A DNA stretch of 64,000 bases from Magnolia sinica (GCF_029962835.1 NC_080582.1:72536177-72600176); one strand, 5' to 3'. Shown: positions 24,970-37,108, counted from the first letter of the stretch. Numbers and translations are program-made. The notes: a model not told the origin generated them from the sequence alone.

Positions 24970-26338
24970 TCTCCTAGTCTGATGGAGGTATAGGTAGGCT
25001 TCCTGTTTTCTTAGGACTAGGGTAGTTGCTGTATTTGTCTGGCTGAAGACGGTAAACTTAGCGCTACTGGGAGGCAACCCAGTTCTTCATTTCATATCAT
25101 TTTTATCATTAGTCAGTTCAATGTTTGTGGGTAACATTACTGAAAACCCTCATGAGACTACAACTCGTCCACTAGGGGTAACCTAGGGGTTTAAGGGCTT
25201 GTTGCATACGCTAAATGCAATCGAGAGTACCTGCGAAAGTGGTGTAGGTAGGATTTCATTTTTTTTGTTATTTTTTATTTTACTTCTGTTGGTTTCTCTC
25301 TTGTGCTGACCCGATCTTACGTAGATATCTGTGGAAAGCCTTTTGATTCTTTCGTCCAGGTAATATCTTTCCATCACTCTTATATTTTTATTGTCCCATG
25401 TGCATTGCATGCCTATTTCTTTTACATTGAGGACAATGTAGATTTTAGCTTGGGGGTGGGAGATTAAGTTTCCTAATCAGCATTTTTCTTGGTCTTGAGC
25501 AAAAAAAATTGTGAAAATTTTTTTTTCATTTTTTCTAGACTTTCTTGTGAATTCGAAGTGATTTTGACGGCCATCTAGGGCACTTAGAATTTCAAGATGC
25601 GGGATGTTGGTACTTTATGACTCTTGGATTCAGTTATCTATTAAATTTCACAGCTAAGTTTGAATTATTAATCTATAATTGGAAGTTTTAAACATTGATT
25701 GAGTTATGAGTTCACATGTCACATCTCGCTTCCACATTAAGATTTCAGTTTGATATTAAAGGATTAACTTGGTAATCACTAAACATGAAAGGAACCAACT
25801 TGGAAAATTGAAAGGATTGGGCAAATGGTCTTTACCTTAGGTTTGCTCCCTATAGGTGTAGATTTAATTCCCCATGAATGATATGTGAAAAAGTTGGGTG
25901 TACAGTCTTTACCTTAGGTTTGCTCCCTATAGGTGAGGATCTGATCCCTCTTCTTGGCGTTACTTCTAATGAAAAAAAAAAAAAAAATCAAAAATAAAAG
26001 AATAAAGAGATAATGTGTAAGCCAAGTTGGGTTATCGTGAATTCTCTTAGTTGTTACCAATGATATCGAGGTGAATTTTAATGTTGATAAGCCGTGATTA
26101 CACTATACACCCATGGAACTCGATGTTTAGAATTGCTCTAATTAATGCATAAATACTTTAAAGTTGATTATGAAATTTATTGTGCACTTGATTCCAGGAG
26201 GGAGTAATATCCAACATTCATGCATCTTAGAATTTTCGAATCTAGACTTTTTAAAAATAAAAAATAAAAAAATTGCTTGAATTCTCAACTTACTTTCGCA
26301 TATTTTACTGGGACTAGCAAAATGCTAGTTGGGAGTTG
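24970..26338 (+). other. 3' untranslated region of the Athila-like element, with polypurine tract
   Basis: CTGGGAGGCAACCCAG at 25065-25080 is a recurrent Athila post-pol motif. GCTTGGGGGTGGGAG (about 25449-25463) after TTGAGGACAATGTA is a purine-rich segment typical of this lineage. The tract directly before the 3' LTR (AGTTGGGAGTTG, about 26327-26338) is the probable plus-strand primer. A 31-bp phrase 'gtctttaccttaggtttgct...' is duplicated at 25828-25858 and 25905-25935. No second gene is seen. Confidence 0.65.
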
Positions 26339-28596
26339 TGTTGAGAGTCAAATATAACATATTAGACCCCAATTATTACTCGATTTTGCAAACATGATAT
26401 TGTTTAACGGCCTATTTTAATTGTGTTTGTGATGTAGGGTGTATTTAGGAGCTTGGACTGAAAAAGGATACTAAAAGCTTAGATTTAATGCTCATAAATT
26501 ACCAAGACAAGGGACGGACCCCAGGGGACTGAGATCGAAGAATTTGCACGCCAAAGATCCGAGAAAATCACGTGATCAAAGATGAAAAGGCCTGAAAATC
26601 GTCCAGATTGCAAGATCACAGGGTTCTCACCATCTGATCGGCTCGAAACTTCATATATGGCCTAAGGACCATAAATTAACCAAACACATCAAATTTCAGC
26701 CATTGGATCCTTATGGAAGTGACCCAACAGACAAATCAAAATTCTTAAGTGGGGCCCACCTAATATCTGGATATTCTCCATTTTTGGTCTCAACAGTTTA
26801 AATGAGCTGACAAAACTAATGAACGGAACGGATTTCTCATTAACATCTCTGTGGGGCCCCGCCGGTGATGAATGTGCATAAAAATCACGTGCACCAGCCG
26901 TGCACTGAACCTCTCCAAGTCGGTCAGCCCACGCTGACCGACTCTCTTCTCCAAATCAAAGATGGACACAGCGTCATTGTGTCGTCCGTCGGTTCCGTGC
27001 AGTGGGGCCCATTCCTCATCAAAATTTGCAATCTGGACCGTCCATTGTGTACAGAGGAGGGTTATTAACCTCACCTAGGTGGAATTCTTCTAGGAAGCAG
27101 CGTGTAGCGGATTTTGACCGTCGAAACTCAGGATGGACGGCGGAATACAATATCCAGTGGGCCGCACAAGAACCTACGAAAACTACTCCTCCCCGACTGA
27201 TTTTTCACAAGGAATCCAACTGACGGAGTGGATTTCCTCTCCAGCATCGTTCATGGCCTCCACCACGCGTCAGCGCGTGCCCTGTTACGGGCGTTCGTGA
27301 AAGCCGGACGCCGTCCGACGTTCGCGGCGGGTTGTACGCCCTTGGGGGCGGTCGGACGGCTGATCGGAACCGTTCATCATGTAGGTGGGCCAAAAATCCC
27401 CCAAGGGACGTTGTTTTTTTCGGAAAGATATGATTGAAGTGGGCCGTGTACCGCTCATCTTCTTGGCTGCGTAAAGAGAGCTGCGCAGAGTGTCAACCGA
27501 ATCCGTGACGGAAGCTGCCGTGCGTATACAGCCAGCCACCACTCTCTCCTGCTGCTGATATAAAAGGAAAAGAGAGAGAGGAGATGGGGGATTCGGAGAG
27601 AGCTAGGGAGAGGAAAAAGAGGAGAGCACTGGAGCAGTTGTTGCTGCTGCACGTAAGAAAGGAAGCTGCTGCTGCTGCTGTGCACGGCTGGTTTCTCTGC
27701 TGCTGGAGCAACCGTGGGACTGTCAGGAAAAGAAAAAGCTGGGGAGGAACGTGGAAGTTGGGCTTGGACGACTGCACAAGTGGAAGGCTTGGTGCTGGAA
27801 TAAGCAAGGCAAGGGAGAGCTGGGTTCGTTTCTGGATCTTCTATGCTATTCTCCTTCTTCCTTTTCTTCTTCTTCTTCTTCTTTCTTTTAATTGGAATTT
27901 AGCCCATATCATGTGTAGCTAAACCTCTTAGCTAGGGCTAAGAGGTGAAGCCTGTAGTGAGATGGGAGATTTTACTGTGTGCCTTTAATTCATAAACTGA
28001 ATTTGATATATTTGATTATTAAAGGAATATTTTTCCTAGTCTTTTATGGTCTGTTGTGACTGAAATTACAATGGATTTGCAATGGCTTTGAGTATTTCTT
28101 TTCCCTTTTTTATGTTTATGAAGTCAAGAACCCCTGTTGTTCATCATTGTCCCATGGGCATGGTAGGATGACAGTACCCTTCCTGATCCTCATACATTGA
28201 TGATTGGTTGGTAATTAGTTTAATCCTGTTGTTTGCTTTGTCTCCTGGGCATGGTTAGATGATGGAATCCATTCTAATTCATATACCTTTCACCCCTTGA
28301 AAACTATATCAAAGGAAGTCTAGTAAATTTCCATGATTTCTGAAGCAGGCATAAGTTCTCCCTGATCTCTACAAGTGGATCCTCTGAATCCCTAGTTTCC
28401 TTCCTCTGAATTCCTTAAAGTTTTAGATAATTCTTCCACAATTATTCCTTAAAATTCTATTTGGTTAGATTACATCTTAGTCCAGTTCTAGTTCTACTTG
28501 GTTTCAGATAACGTATAGGTATCAGTCCCTGTGGATTCGACCTCGGTCTTACCGAGTTTATTACTACATCACAACCCTATACTTGGGGAGTGAACA
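26339..28596 (+). repeat. 3' LTR of the Athila-like element
   Basis: This 2258-bp copy of the 5' LTR has the same TG...CA termini and a TATAAAA box at 27559-27565. Its first 402 bp are strongly diverged from the 5' LTR, while the remainder is nearly identical. Confidence 0.95.
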
Positions 28597-28601
28597 CCTA
28601 G

Positions 28602-28641
28602 GTAGGGTTGGGGGGGTCGGGGCAGGTGGGCCAAGGATTAC
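28602..28641 (-). pseudogene. LINE-1 ORF1 sliver between the two inserted elements
   Basis: The short G-rich stretch between the LTR element's target duplication and the CACTA target duplication is LINE-1 sequence. Its style (GGTAGGGTTGGGG, GGGCAGGTGGGCC) continues into 46984 onwards, where LINE ORF1 resumes. Confidence 0.7.
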
Positions 28642-28668
28642 AAGCACTACGCCAAAACTGCGAAAAAA

Positions 28669-29150
28669 GGACGGTCCAAAACCGTCTCAAATGACCAAAA
28701 AGGATGGTCATGGACCGTCGCAAGGGCCGTCAAATTTTGACGTGTCGTATTACTTAAAGGACGGTCGAAAACCGTCATTTTTATTGACGAAAAAAAGACG
28801 GTCATGGACCGTCCTAAAAAAGGACGGTCGTAAACCGTCCTTAAAAAGGACGGTCTCAGACAGTCTCATATAAGCTTTTAAAGGACTGCCATCGACCGTC
28901 CTTAAAAAAGACTGTCGTAGACCGTCTCTGATAAGCCTTCAAAGGACGGTCATGGACCGTCCTTAAAAAGGACTGTCATGGACCGTCTCTGATGAGCCTT
29001 CAAAGGACGGCCATAGACCGTCCTTTAAAAGGACGGTCATGGACCGTCCTTAAAAAGGACTGTCATGGACCGTCTGTTATGGGCCTTCAAAGGACGGCCA
29101 TAGACCGTCCTTAAAAAGGACTGTCATGGACCATCCTTTATAAGAGGGTC
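28669..29150. repeat. Left subterminal palindrome array of the CACTA element
   Basis: About a dozen copies of a palindromic unit such as GGACGGTCATGGACCGTCC, separated by AAAA and 'gataagccttcaaa' type linkers. GGACGGTC and GACCGTCC arms can pair. The array corresponds to the subterminal transposase-binding regions of CACTA elements. Confidence 0.88.
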
Positions 29151-29536
29151 AATATACACCTGTTACAATATATTTCATCGTATTCTTCCTGATATACACC
29201 TGTTATATAATATATTTCATCATATTCATATTCACATTCATCTAAACAACCCAAACTACGTAAATCCAACATAAACTACATTCATCCAAACATAAATTAC
29301 ATCCATCCAAACACAAGCAATCTTATCCACATTACATTCATCCACACATAAATACATTTATGTTTAACATCATAAATAAAAAAAGAAAAAAATCAGCAAC
29401 AATTTTCTTTTCGTGTCTTTCACCTGAAAAAAAAATATTAAACCAACAAAACATTATAATTCAGAATCATGAAGAATTGCATAAACTTCTTCTAAAAAAG
29501 TGGGCACTTTTTAAAAATAAAACTGATCATTAAAAT
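29151..29536. other. CACTA interior: degenerate CATCCAAA-type repeats
   Basis: Imperfect repeats of 'ataaactacattcatccaaac' and a doubled 'gatatacacctgtta' phrase. No ORF of note. Confidence 0.5.
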
Positions 29537-32500
29537 AGGTTTAGGTTTAGGTTTTAGGTTTTAGGTTTAGGTTTTAGGTTTTAGGTTTAGGTTTAGGATT
29601 AGGATTTAGGTTATAAGTTATAAGTTTAGGTTATAGGTTATAGGTTATAAGTTAAGGTTTAGGTTATAGGTTTTGGTTTATGTTAAGGTTTAGGCTTAGG
29701 TTATAGGTTTAAGTTAAGGTTTAGGTTTTAGTTATAGGTTATAGTATATAGGTTATAGCTTTAGGGAATTGAGAATAAGTTAAGGTTCAGGTTTAGGTTT
29801 AGGAAATCGGGTCCGAGTTCGGGATCAGGTTTAGGTTTGAGTTATCAAGTTTAGGTTTAAGTTTAGGTTAGGGAGTTGAGATTAGGATTAGGTGTAGGTT
29901 TAGGTTCAAGGATTTGAGAATACATTTCGATTTTAGATTTAGGTTTAGGTTTTAGGCTTATGTTTAGGTTATAGGTTTAGGTTTATGTTAGGTTATAGGT
30001 TAAGGTTTAGGTTTAGGAAATCGGGTTCGGGTTCGAGATCGGGTTTAGGTTTGGGTTTTCAAGTTTAGGTTTAAGTTTAGGTTGGGGAGTTGAGATTAGG
30101 AATAGGTGTAGGTTTAGGTTTAGAGATTTGAGAATACATTTCGATTTTAGGTTTAGGTTTAGGTTCTAGGCTTATGTTTAGGTTATAGGTTTAGGTTTAG
30201 GTTAGGTTATAGGTTTAAGGTTTAGGTTTAGGAAATCGGGTTCAGGTTCGGGATCGGGTTTAGGTTTGGGTTTTCAAGTTTAGGTTTAGGTTTAGGTTAG
30301 GGAGTTGAGATTAGGATTAGGTGTAGGTTTAGGTTTAGGGATTTGAGAATACATTTAGGTTTTAGGTTTAGGTTTAGGTTATAGGTTATAGGTTATAGGT
30401 TTAGGTTTAGGTTTAGGTTAAGCTTTAGGTTTAGATTAAGGTTTAGGTCATAAGCTATAGGTTTAGGGAATTAAGAATATGTTAATGTTTAGGTTTAGAA
30501 AATTGGGTACGGGATCGGAATTGGGTTTAGGTTTGGGTATTCAAGTTTAGGTTTAGGTTAAGGAGTTGAGATTAGGATTAGGTGTAGGTTTAGGTTTAGG
30601 GATTTGAGAATACATTTAGGTTTTAGGTTTAGGTTTAGGTTTAGGTTTAGGTTATAGGTTATTGGTTTAGGTTAAAGTTTAAGTTTAGGTTTAGGATTAG
30701 GTTTAGGTTATAAGCTATAGGTTTAGGGAATTGAGAATAGGTTTAGGTTTAGGTTTAGGGAATTGAGAATAGGTTAAGGTTTAGGTTTAGGAAATCGGGT
30801 TCGGGTTTGGGATCGGGTTTAGGTTTGGATTTTCAAGTTTAGGTTTAGGTTTAGGTTAGGGAGTTGAGATTAGGATTAGGTGTAGGTTTAGGTTTAGGGA
30901 TTTGAGAATATATTAGGTTTTAAGTTTAGGTTTAGGTTATATGTTATAGGTTTAGGTTTAGGTTTAGGTATAGTTTATAAGCTATAGGTTTAGGGAATTG
31001 AGAATAGGTTAAGGTTTAGGTTTAGGAAATCGGGTTCAGGTTCGAGATCGGGTTTAGGTTTGGGTTTTCAAGTTTAGGTTTAGGTTAGGGAGTTGAGATT
31101 AGGATTAGGTGTAGGTTTAGGTTTAGGGATTTGAGAATACATTTAGGTTTTAAGTTTAGGTTTAGGTTATAGGTTACAGGTTTAGGTTTAGGTTTAGGTT
31201 TAGGTTATAGGTTATAGGTTTAGGTTTAGGTTTAGGTTATAAGCTATAGGTTTAGAGAATTGAGAATAGGTTAAGGTTTAGGATTAGGAAATCGGGTTTG
31301 GGTTTAGGATCGGGTTTTGGTTTGGGTTTTCAAGTTTAAGTTTGGGTTTAGGTTAGGGAGTTGAGATTAGGATTAGGTGTTGGTTTAGGTTTAGGGATTT
31401 GAGAATACATTTAAGTTTTAGGTTTATGTTTAAGTTATATGTTATAGGTTTAAGTTTAGGTTTAGGTTAAGGTATAGGTTTAGATTTCGGTTTAGGTTAT
31501 AAGCAATAGGTTTAGGGAATTGAGAATAGGTTAAGGTTTAGGTTTAGGAAATCGGGTTCGGGTTCGGGATCGGGTTTAGGTTTAGGTTAGGGAGTTGAGA
31601 TTAGGATTAGGTGTAGGTTTAGGTTTAGGGATTTGAGAATACATTTAGGTTTTAGGTTTAGGTTACAAGTTTAGGTTTAGGTTTAGGTTTAGGTTAAGGT
31701 TTAGGTTTAGGTTATAAGCTATAGGTTTAGGGAATTGAGAATAGGTTAAGGTTTAGGTTTAGGAAATCGGGTTGGGGTTCGGGATCGGGTTTAGGTTTTG
31801 GTTTTCAAGTTTGGGTTTAAGTTTAGGTTAGGGAGTTAAGATTAGGATTAGGTGTAGGTTTAGGTTTAGGGATTTCAGAATACATTTAGGTTTTAGGTTT
31901 AGGTTTAGGTTATAGGTTACAGGTTTAGGTTTAGGTTAAGGTTTAGGTTTAGGCTTAAGTTTAGGTTATAAGATATAGGTTAGGGAATTGAGAAAAGGTT
32001 AAGGTTTAAGTTTAGGAAATCAGGTTCGGATTCGGGATCGGGTTTAGGTTTGGGTTTTCAAGATTAAGTTTAGGTTTAGGTTAGGGAGTTGAGATTAGGA
32101 TTAGGTGTAGGTTTAGGTTTAAAGATTTGAGAATACATTTAGGTTTTAGGTTTAGGTTATAGGTTACAGGTTTAGGTTTAGGTTTAGGTTTAAGTTAAAG
32201 TTATAGGTTATAGGTTTAGGTTTAGGTTTAGGTTAAGGTTAAGGTTAAGGTTTAGGTTTAGGTTATAAGATATAGGTTTAGGGAATTGAGAATAGGTTAA
32301 GGTTAAGGTTTAGGTTCAGGTTCGAGATTGGGTTTATGTTTGGGTTTTCAAGTTTAGGTTTAGGTTTAGGTTAGGGAGTTGAGATTAGGATTAGGTGTAG
32401 GTTTAGGTTTAAGGATTTGAGAATACACTTAGGTTTTAGGTTTAGGTTTAGGTTATAGATTTAGGTATATGTTAGGTTATAGTTTAAGGTTTAGGTTTAG

Positions 32501-35500
32501 GAAATCGGGTTCGGGTTCAGGATCGGGTTTAGGTTTGGGTTATCAAGTTTAGGTTTAGGTTTAGGTGAGGGAGTTGAGATTAGGATTAGGTGTAGGTTTA
32601 GGTTTAGGGATTTGAGAATACATTTAGGTTTTAGGTTTATGTTTAGGTTATAGGTTATAGATTTAGGTTTAGGTTTAGGTATAGGTTTAGGTTTCGGTTA
32701 AGGTTATAAGCTATATGTTTAGGGAATTGAGAACAGGTTAGGGTTTAGGTTTAGGAAATCGGGTTCGGGTTCGGGATCGGGTTTAGGTTTTGGTTTTCAA
32801 GTTTTGGTTTAGGTTTAGGTTAGGGAGTTGAGATTAGGATTAGGTGTAGGTTTAGGTTTAGGGATTTGAGAATACATTTAGGTTTTAGGTTTAGGTTTAG
32901 GTTATATGTTACAGGTTTAGGTTTAAGTTTAGGTCAAGGTTATAGGTTATAGCTTTAGGTTTAGGTGATGGTTTAGGTGTAGGTTTAGGTTATAAGATAT
33001 AGGTTTAGGGAATTGAGAATAGGTTAATATTTAGGTTTAGGAAATCGGGTTCGGGTTCGGGATCGGGTTTAGGTTTTGGTTTTCAAGTTTAGGTTTACGT
33101 TTAGGTTAGGGAGTTGAGATTAGGATTAGGTGTAGGTTTAGGTTTAGGGATTTGAGAATACATTTAGGTTTTAGGTTTAGGTTTAGGTTTAGGTTATAGG
33201 TTACAGGTTTAGGTTTAGGTTTAGGTCAAGGTTATAGGTTATAGGTTTAGGTTAAGGTTTAGGTTTAGGTATAGGTTATAAGATATAGGTATAGGGAATT
33301 GAGAATAGGTTAATGATTAGGTTTAGGAAATCAGGTTCAGGTTCGGGATCGGGTTTAGGTTTGTGTTTTCAAGTTTAGGTTTATGTTTAGGTTAGGGAGT
33401 TGAGATTAGGATTAGGTGTAGGTTTAGGTTTAGGGATTTGAGAATACATTTAGGTTATAGGTTTAGGTTTAGGTTATAGGTTACAGGTTTAAGTTTAGGT
33501 TTAGGTTAAGGTTATAGGTTACAAGTTTAGGTTTAGGTTATGGTTTAGGTTTAGGTTTAGGGAATTGAGAATAGGTTAATGTTTAGGTTTAGGATCGGGT
33601 TCGGGATCGGGTTTAGGTTTAGTTTAAGGAGTTGAGATTAGGATTAGGTGTAGGTTTAGGTTTAAGGATTTGAGAATACACTTAGGTTATAGGTTTAGGT
33701 TTAGGTTATAGATTTAGGTTTAGGTTAGGTTATAGGTAAAGGTTTAGGGAATTGAGAATAGGTTGAGGTTTAGGTTTAGGAAATCGGGTTCGGGTTCAGG
33801 ATCAGGTTTAGGTTTGGGTTTTCAAGTTTAGGTTTAGGTTTAGGTTAGGGAGTTAAGATTAGGAATAGTTGTAGGTTTAGGTTTAGGGATTTGAGAATAC
33901 ATTTAGGTTTTAGGTTTATATTTAGGTTATAAGTTATAGGTTTAGGTTTAGGTTTCGGTTTAGGTTATAAGCTATAGGTTTAGGTTTAGGAAATCGGGTT
34001 CGGGTTCGGGATCGGGTTTAGGTTTGGGTTTTCAAGTTTAGGTTTAGGTTTAGGTTAGGGAGTTGAGATTAAGATTGGGTGTAGGTTTAGGTTTAGGGAT
34101 TTGAGAATACATTTAGGTTTTAGGTTTAGGTTTAGGTTTAGGTTATAGGTTACGGGTTTAAGTTTAGGTTTAGGTTAAGGTTATAGCTTTAGGTTTGGGT
34201 TTAGGATTAGGTTATAAGATATAGGTTTAGGGAATTGAGAATAGGTTAATGTTTAGGTTTAGGAAATCGGGATCGGGTTCGGGATCGGGTTTAGGTTTAG
34301 GTTAAGGAGTTGAGATTAGGATTAGGTGTAGGTTTAGGTTTAAGGATTTGAGAATACACTTAGGTTATAGGTTTAAGTTTAGGTTATAGATTTAGGTTTA
34401 GGTTAGGTTATAGGTTAAGGTTTAGGGAATTGAGAATAGGTTAAGGTTTAGGTTTAGGAAATCGGGTTCGGGTTCAGATTCAGGATCAGGTTTAGGTTTG
34501 GGTTTTCAAGTTTAGGTTAGGGAGTTGAGATTAGGATTAGGTGTAGGTTTAGGTTTAGGGATTTGAGAATAGATTTAGGTTTTAGGTTTATGTTTAGGTT
34601 ATAGGTTATAGGTTTAGGTTAAGGTATAGGTTTAGGTTATAAGCTATAGGTTTAGCAAATTGAGAATGGGTTGAGGTTTAGGTTTAGGAAATCGGGTTCG
34701 GGATTTGAGAATAGGTTTAGGTTATAGGTTTTGGTTAAAGTTATATGTTAAGGTTATGGTTATAGGTTTAGGTTTAGGTTAAGGTTATATGTTTAGGTTT
34801 AGGTTTAGGTTAGGTTATAGGTTTTTGGTTAAGGTTTAGGTTATAGTTATAGGTTTTGGGATTTGAGAATAGATTTAGGTTATAAGTATAGGTTTCAGTT
34901 AGGTTATAGGTTAAGGTTTAGGTTTAGGAAATCGGGTTCGGGTTCAGGATCGGGTTTAGGTTTGGGTTTTCAAGTTTAGGTTTAAGTTTAGGTTAGGAGT
35001 TGAGATTAGGATTAGGTATAGGTTTAGGTTTAAGGATTTGAGAATACATTAGGTTTTAGGTTTAGGTTTAGGTTATAGGTTTAGGTTTAGGTTTAGGTTT
35101 AGGTTTGGTTTTGGTTTTGATTTAGGTTATAGGTTATAGGCTTAGGTTTTAGGTTTAGGGAAAGGTTTTGATTTATGTTATAGGTTATAGGTTTAGGTTA
35201 AGGTTTAGGTTTAGGTTATAGGTTATAGGTTTTTGGATTTGAGAATGGGTTCGGGTTTAGGTCATAGGTTTTGGTTATAGGTTATAGGTTTAGGTTAAGG
35301 TTTATGTTTAGATTATAGGTTTTGGGATTTGAAAATGGTTTCAGGTTTTAGTTTTGGTTTAGGTTATAGGTTTTAGGATTTGAGAATGGGTTCGGGTTTA
35401 GGTTCTAAGTTTTGGTTTTGGTTTAGGTTTAGGTTATAGGTTTTTGGATTTGAGAATGGGTTATAGTTTAGGTTTAGGAAATCGGGTTCAGGTTCGGGAT

Positions 35501-36455
35501 TGTGTTTAAGTTTGAGTTTTCAAGTTTATGTTTAGGTTTAAGTTAGGGAGTTGAGATTAGGATTAGGTGTAGGTTTAGCTTTAGGGAATTGAGTTTAGCT
35601 TATAGGTTTAGGGAAAGCTTAGGTTTAGGTTATAGGTTTTGGGATTTGGGAATAGTTTTAGGTTATAAGTATAGGTTTAGGTTAGGTTATAGGTTAAGGT
35701 TTAGGGATTTGAGTTTAGCCTATAGGTTTAGGTTTAGGTCTAGGTTTAGGTTTAAGGAATTGAGTTTAGGTTATAGGTTTAGGGAAAGGTTAGGTTTAGG
35801 TTATAGGTTTTGGGATTTGAGAATAGTTTTAGGTTATAAGTATAGGTTTAGGTTAGGTTTATAAGTTAAGGTTTAGGGATTTGAGTTTAGGTTATAGGAT
35901 TAGGTTTAGGTTTAGGTTTAGGGATTTGATTTTAGGTTATAGGTTTAGGTTTAGGTTTTAGGTTGAGGTTTAGGTTTAGGTTTGGGTTTTGGGATTTGTT
36001 TTTGATTATATGTTTTGATTTAGGTTATAAATTATAGGTTTAGGTTTTAGGTTTTGGTTTTAGGTTTAGGTTTGGTTTAGATTATAGGTTTTGATTTAGG
36101 TTATAGGTTAACAGTTTAGGTTATAGGTTTTTGGATTTGAGAATGGGTTTGAGTTTAGGCTATAGGTTTTGGCTTTGGTTTAGGTTATAGGTTTTGGTTT
36201 AGGTTATAGGTTATAGGTTTAGGTTTAGGTTTAGGTTTAGATTATGGGTTATAGGATTTGAGAATGCGTTCGGGTTTAGGATATAGGTTTTGGTTTTGGT
36301 TTTGGTTATATGTTTTGATTTAGGTTTAGGTTATAGGTTTAGGTTTTAAGTTAAGGTTATAGGTTAAGGTTATAGGTTTAGGTTAAGGTTTAGGTTTAGG
36401 TTAATGTTATAGGTATAGGTTAAGGTTTTAGGTCATAGGTTTTGGTTTAGGTTAA
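29537..36455 (+). repeat. Telomere-like TTTAGG array with higher-order structure, 6.9 kb
   Basis: The plus strand is a long run of GGTTTA/TTTAGG hexamers with variants (TTATAGG, TTAAGG, TTTTAGG). On top of this is a longer repeat: 'gaaatcgggttcgggttc', 'gggttttcaagtttagg', 'agggagttgagattagg', 'attaggtgtaggtttagg' and 'gatttgagaatacattt' recur in the same order. The last phrase recurs near 29910, 30130, 30345, 30607, 31132, 31400, 31633, 31880, 32122, 32615, 32866, 33156, 33440, 33890, 34107, 34563 and others, giving a period of roughly 215-295 bp and about 20 units. After about 34.7 kb the units become irregular. The canonical plant heptamer TTTAGGG is only sporadic. Strand polarity is constant. 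ORFs within are artefacts of the repeat. Confidence 0.93.
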
Positions 36456-36469
36456 GGGTATGGTCCCTG

Positions 36470-36985
36470 CAAATACAGATATAAACATGGCCATCCGACT
36501 CAAATAGCCAGGCCCTTCCAATGCTGTCCATAAAAAATGGACAGCTTCATCATGGTCATAATAGCGGTTCCCTCTTTCTAGGGAACCCCGCTCTTCCGAA
36601 TAGCTCCGACGCACATCCGGGTCTGCTCCATTAATTTCGATCAAATACATAAACAGGGCATGTCCAAATGGCCAGGCCCCTCTAATGCTGTCCATAGGAA
36701 ATGGACAGCTTCATCATGGTCATAATAGCGGTTCCCACCTTCCAGGGACCCCCGCTCAACATCCGGATAGCTCCGACTCAAATCCGAGTCTGCTCCATCA
36801 ATTTCGAGTTAATACATAAACATGGCCTGTCCAAATGGTCATGCCACTCCAATGCTGTCCATAGGAAACGGACAGCTTCATCATGGTCATAACAGCGGTT
36901 CCCACCTTCCAGGGACCCCCGCTCAACATCCGGATAGCTCCGACGCACATCCGGGTCTGCTCTATCAATTTTGATCTAATACATT
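36470..36985. repeat. Three tandem 165-bp units, possibly a repeated exon
   Basis: The phrase GCTGTCCATA recurs at 36523, 36687 and 36854, a period of 164-167 bp, and each unit shares 'gacagcttcatcatggtcat' and 'cacatccgggtctgctc'. Read on the minus strand each unit encodes a similar peptide with YDHDEAVHFLWTALEGPG, open over one and a half units (36447-36695). Codon-level similarity between copies could simply reflect recent duplication. I recognise no family. Confidence 0.7.
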
Positions 36986-37023
36986 TAAAAACAACATAAT
37001 TATATCTAAAAGCATTTGGATAC

Positions 37024-37108
37024 CTGGGGAAGGCCTCCCATATTCGTATTGTTGGTTACTCATCCCTTTATCTATAAGCCACAATCGACCAACACTTTCC
37101 ATTGCTAC
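37024..37108 (-). other. Candidate 85-bp exon inside the CACTA element
   Basis: On the minus strand the segment is preceded by TACAG and followed by GTATCC, with CCCCAG as its last bases, so both splice signals are good. It is open in one frame, VAMESVGRLWLIDKGMSN then QQYEYGRPSP. It lies just upstream (minus orientation) of the 165-bp units that also read as peptide. Together they may be a captured host gene fragment, which CACTA elements are known to carry, but I cannot identify the gene and a chance exon is possible. Confidence 0.3.

Larger units (their letters stand above)
16626..28601 (+). mobile_element. Athila-like Ty3/gypsy LTR retrotransposon, complete with LTRs and TSD
   Basis: The element is 16631-28596 (11,966 bp) and starts TGTTGAG and ends GAACA. 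A 5-bp target duplication CCTAG is at 16626-16630 and 28597-28601. It has two LTRs of about 2.2 kb, a primer site exactly complementary to plant tRNA-Asp, and gag, protease, RT, RNase H and integrase remains in Ty3/gypsy order. The primer type, the DLGAS protease box, the gag phrase NTYYPGWKNHPNFSWRN and the post-pol motif CTGGGAGGCAACCCAG (25065-25080) all point to the Athila lineage. Frameshifts in gag and RT make it non-autonomous. It sits in ORF1 of LINE-1 and is therefore younger than that LINE. Confidence 0.95.

Noticed and set aside
28669-29150. CRISPR-like array of palindromic repeats
   Set aside because: Spacing is irregular, there are no unique spacers, and the location next to CACTA ends explains the palindromes as subterminal repeats. 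The DNA is plant nuclear.
35589-35864. ORF with repeated YRFRxxLGLGYRFWDL peptides
   Set aside because: It is a translation of the telomere-like repeat, with no other sign of coding.
29537-36455. True telomere or chromosome end
   Set aside because: The repeat is mostly a degenerate hexamer with higher-order units and is flanked on both sides by CACTA subterminal repeats within a LINE, so it is interstitial.
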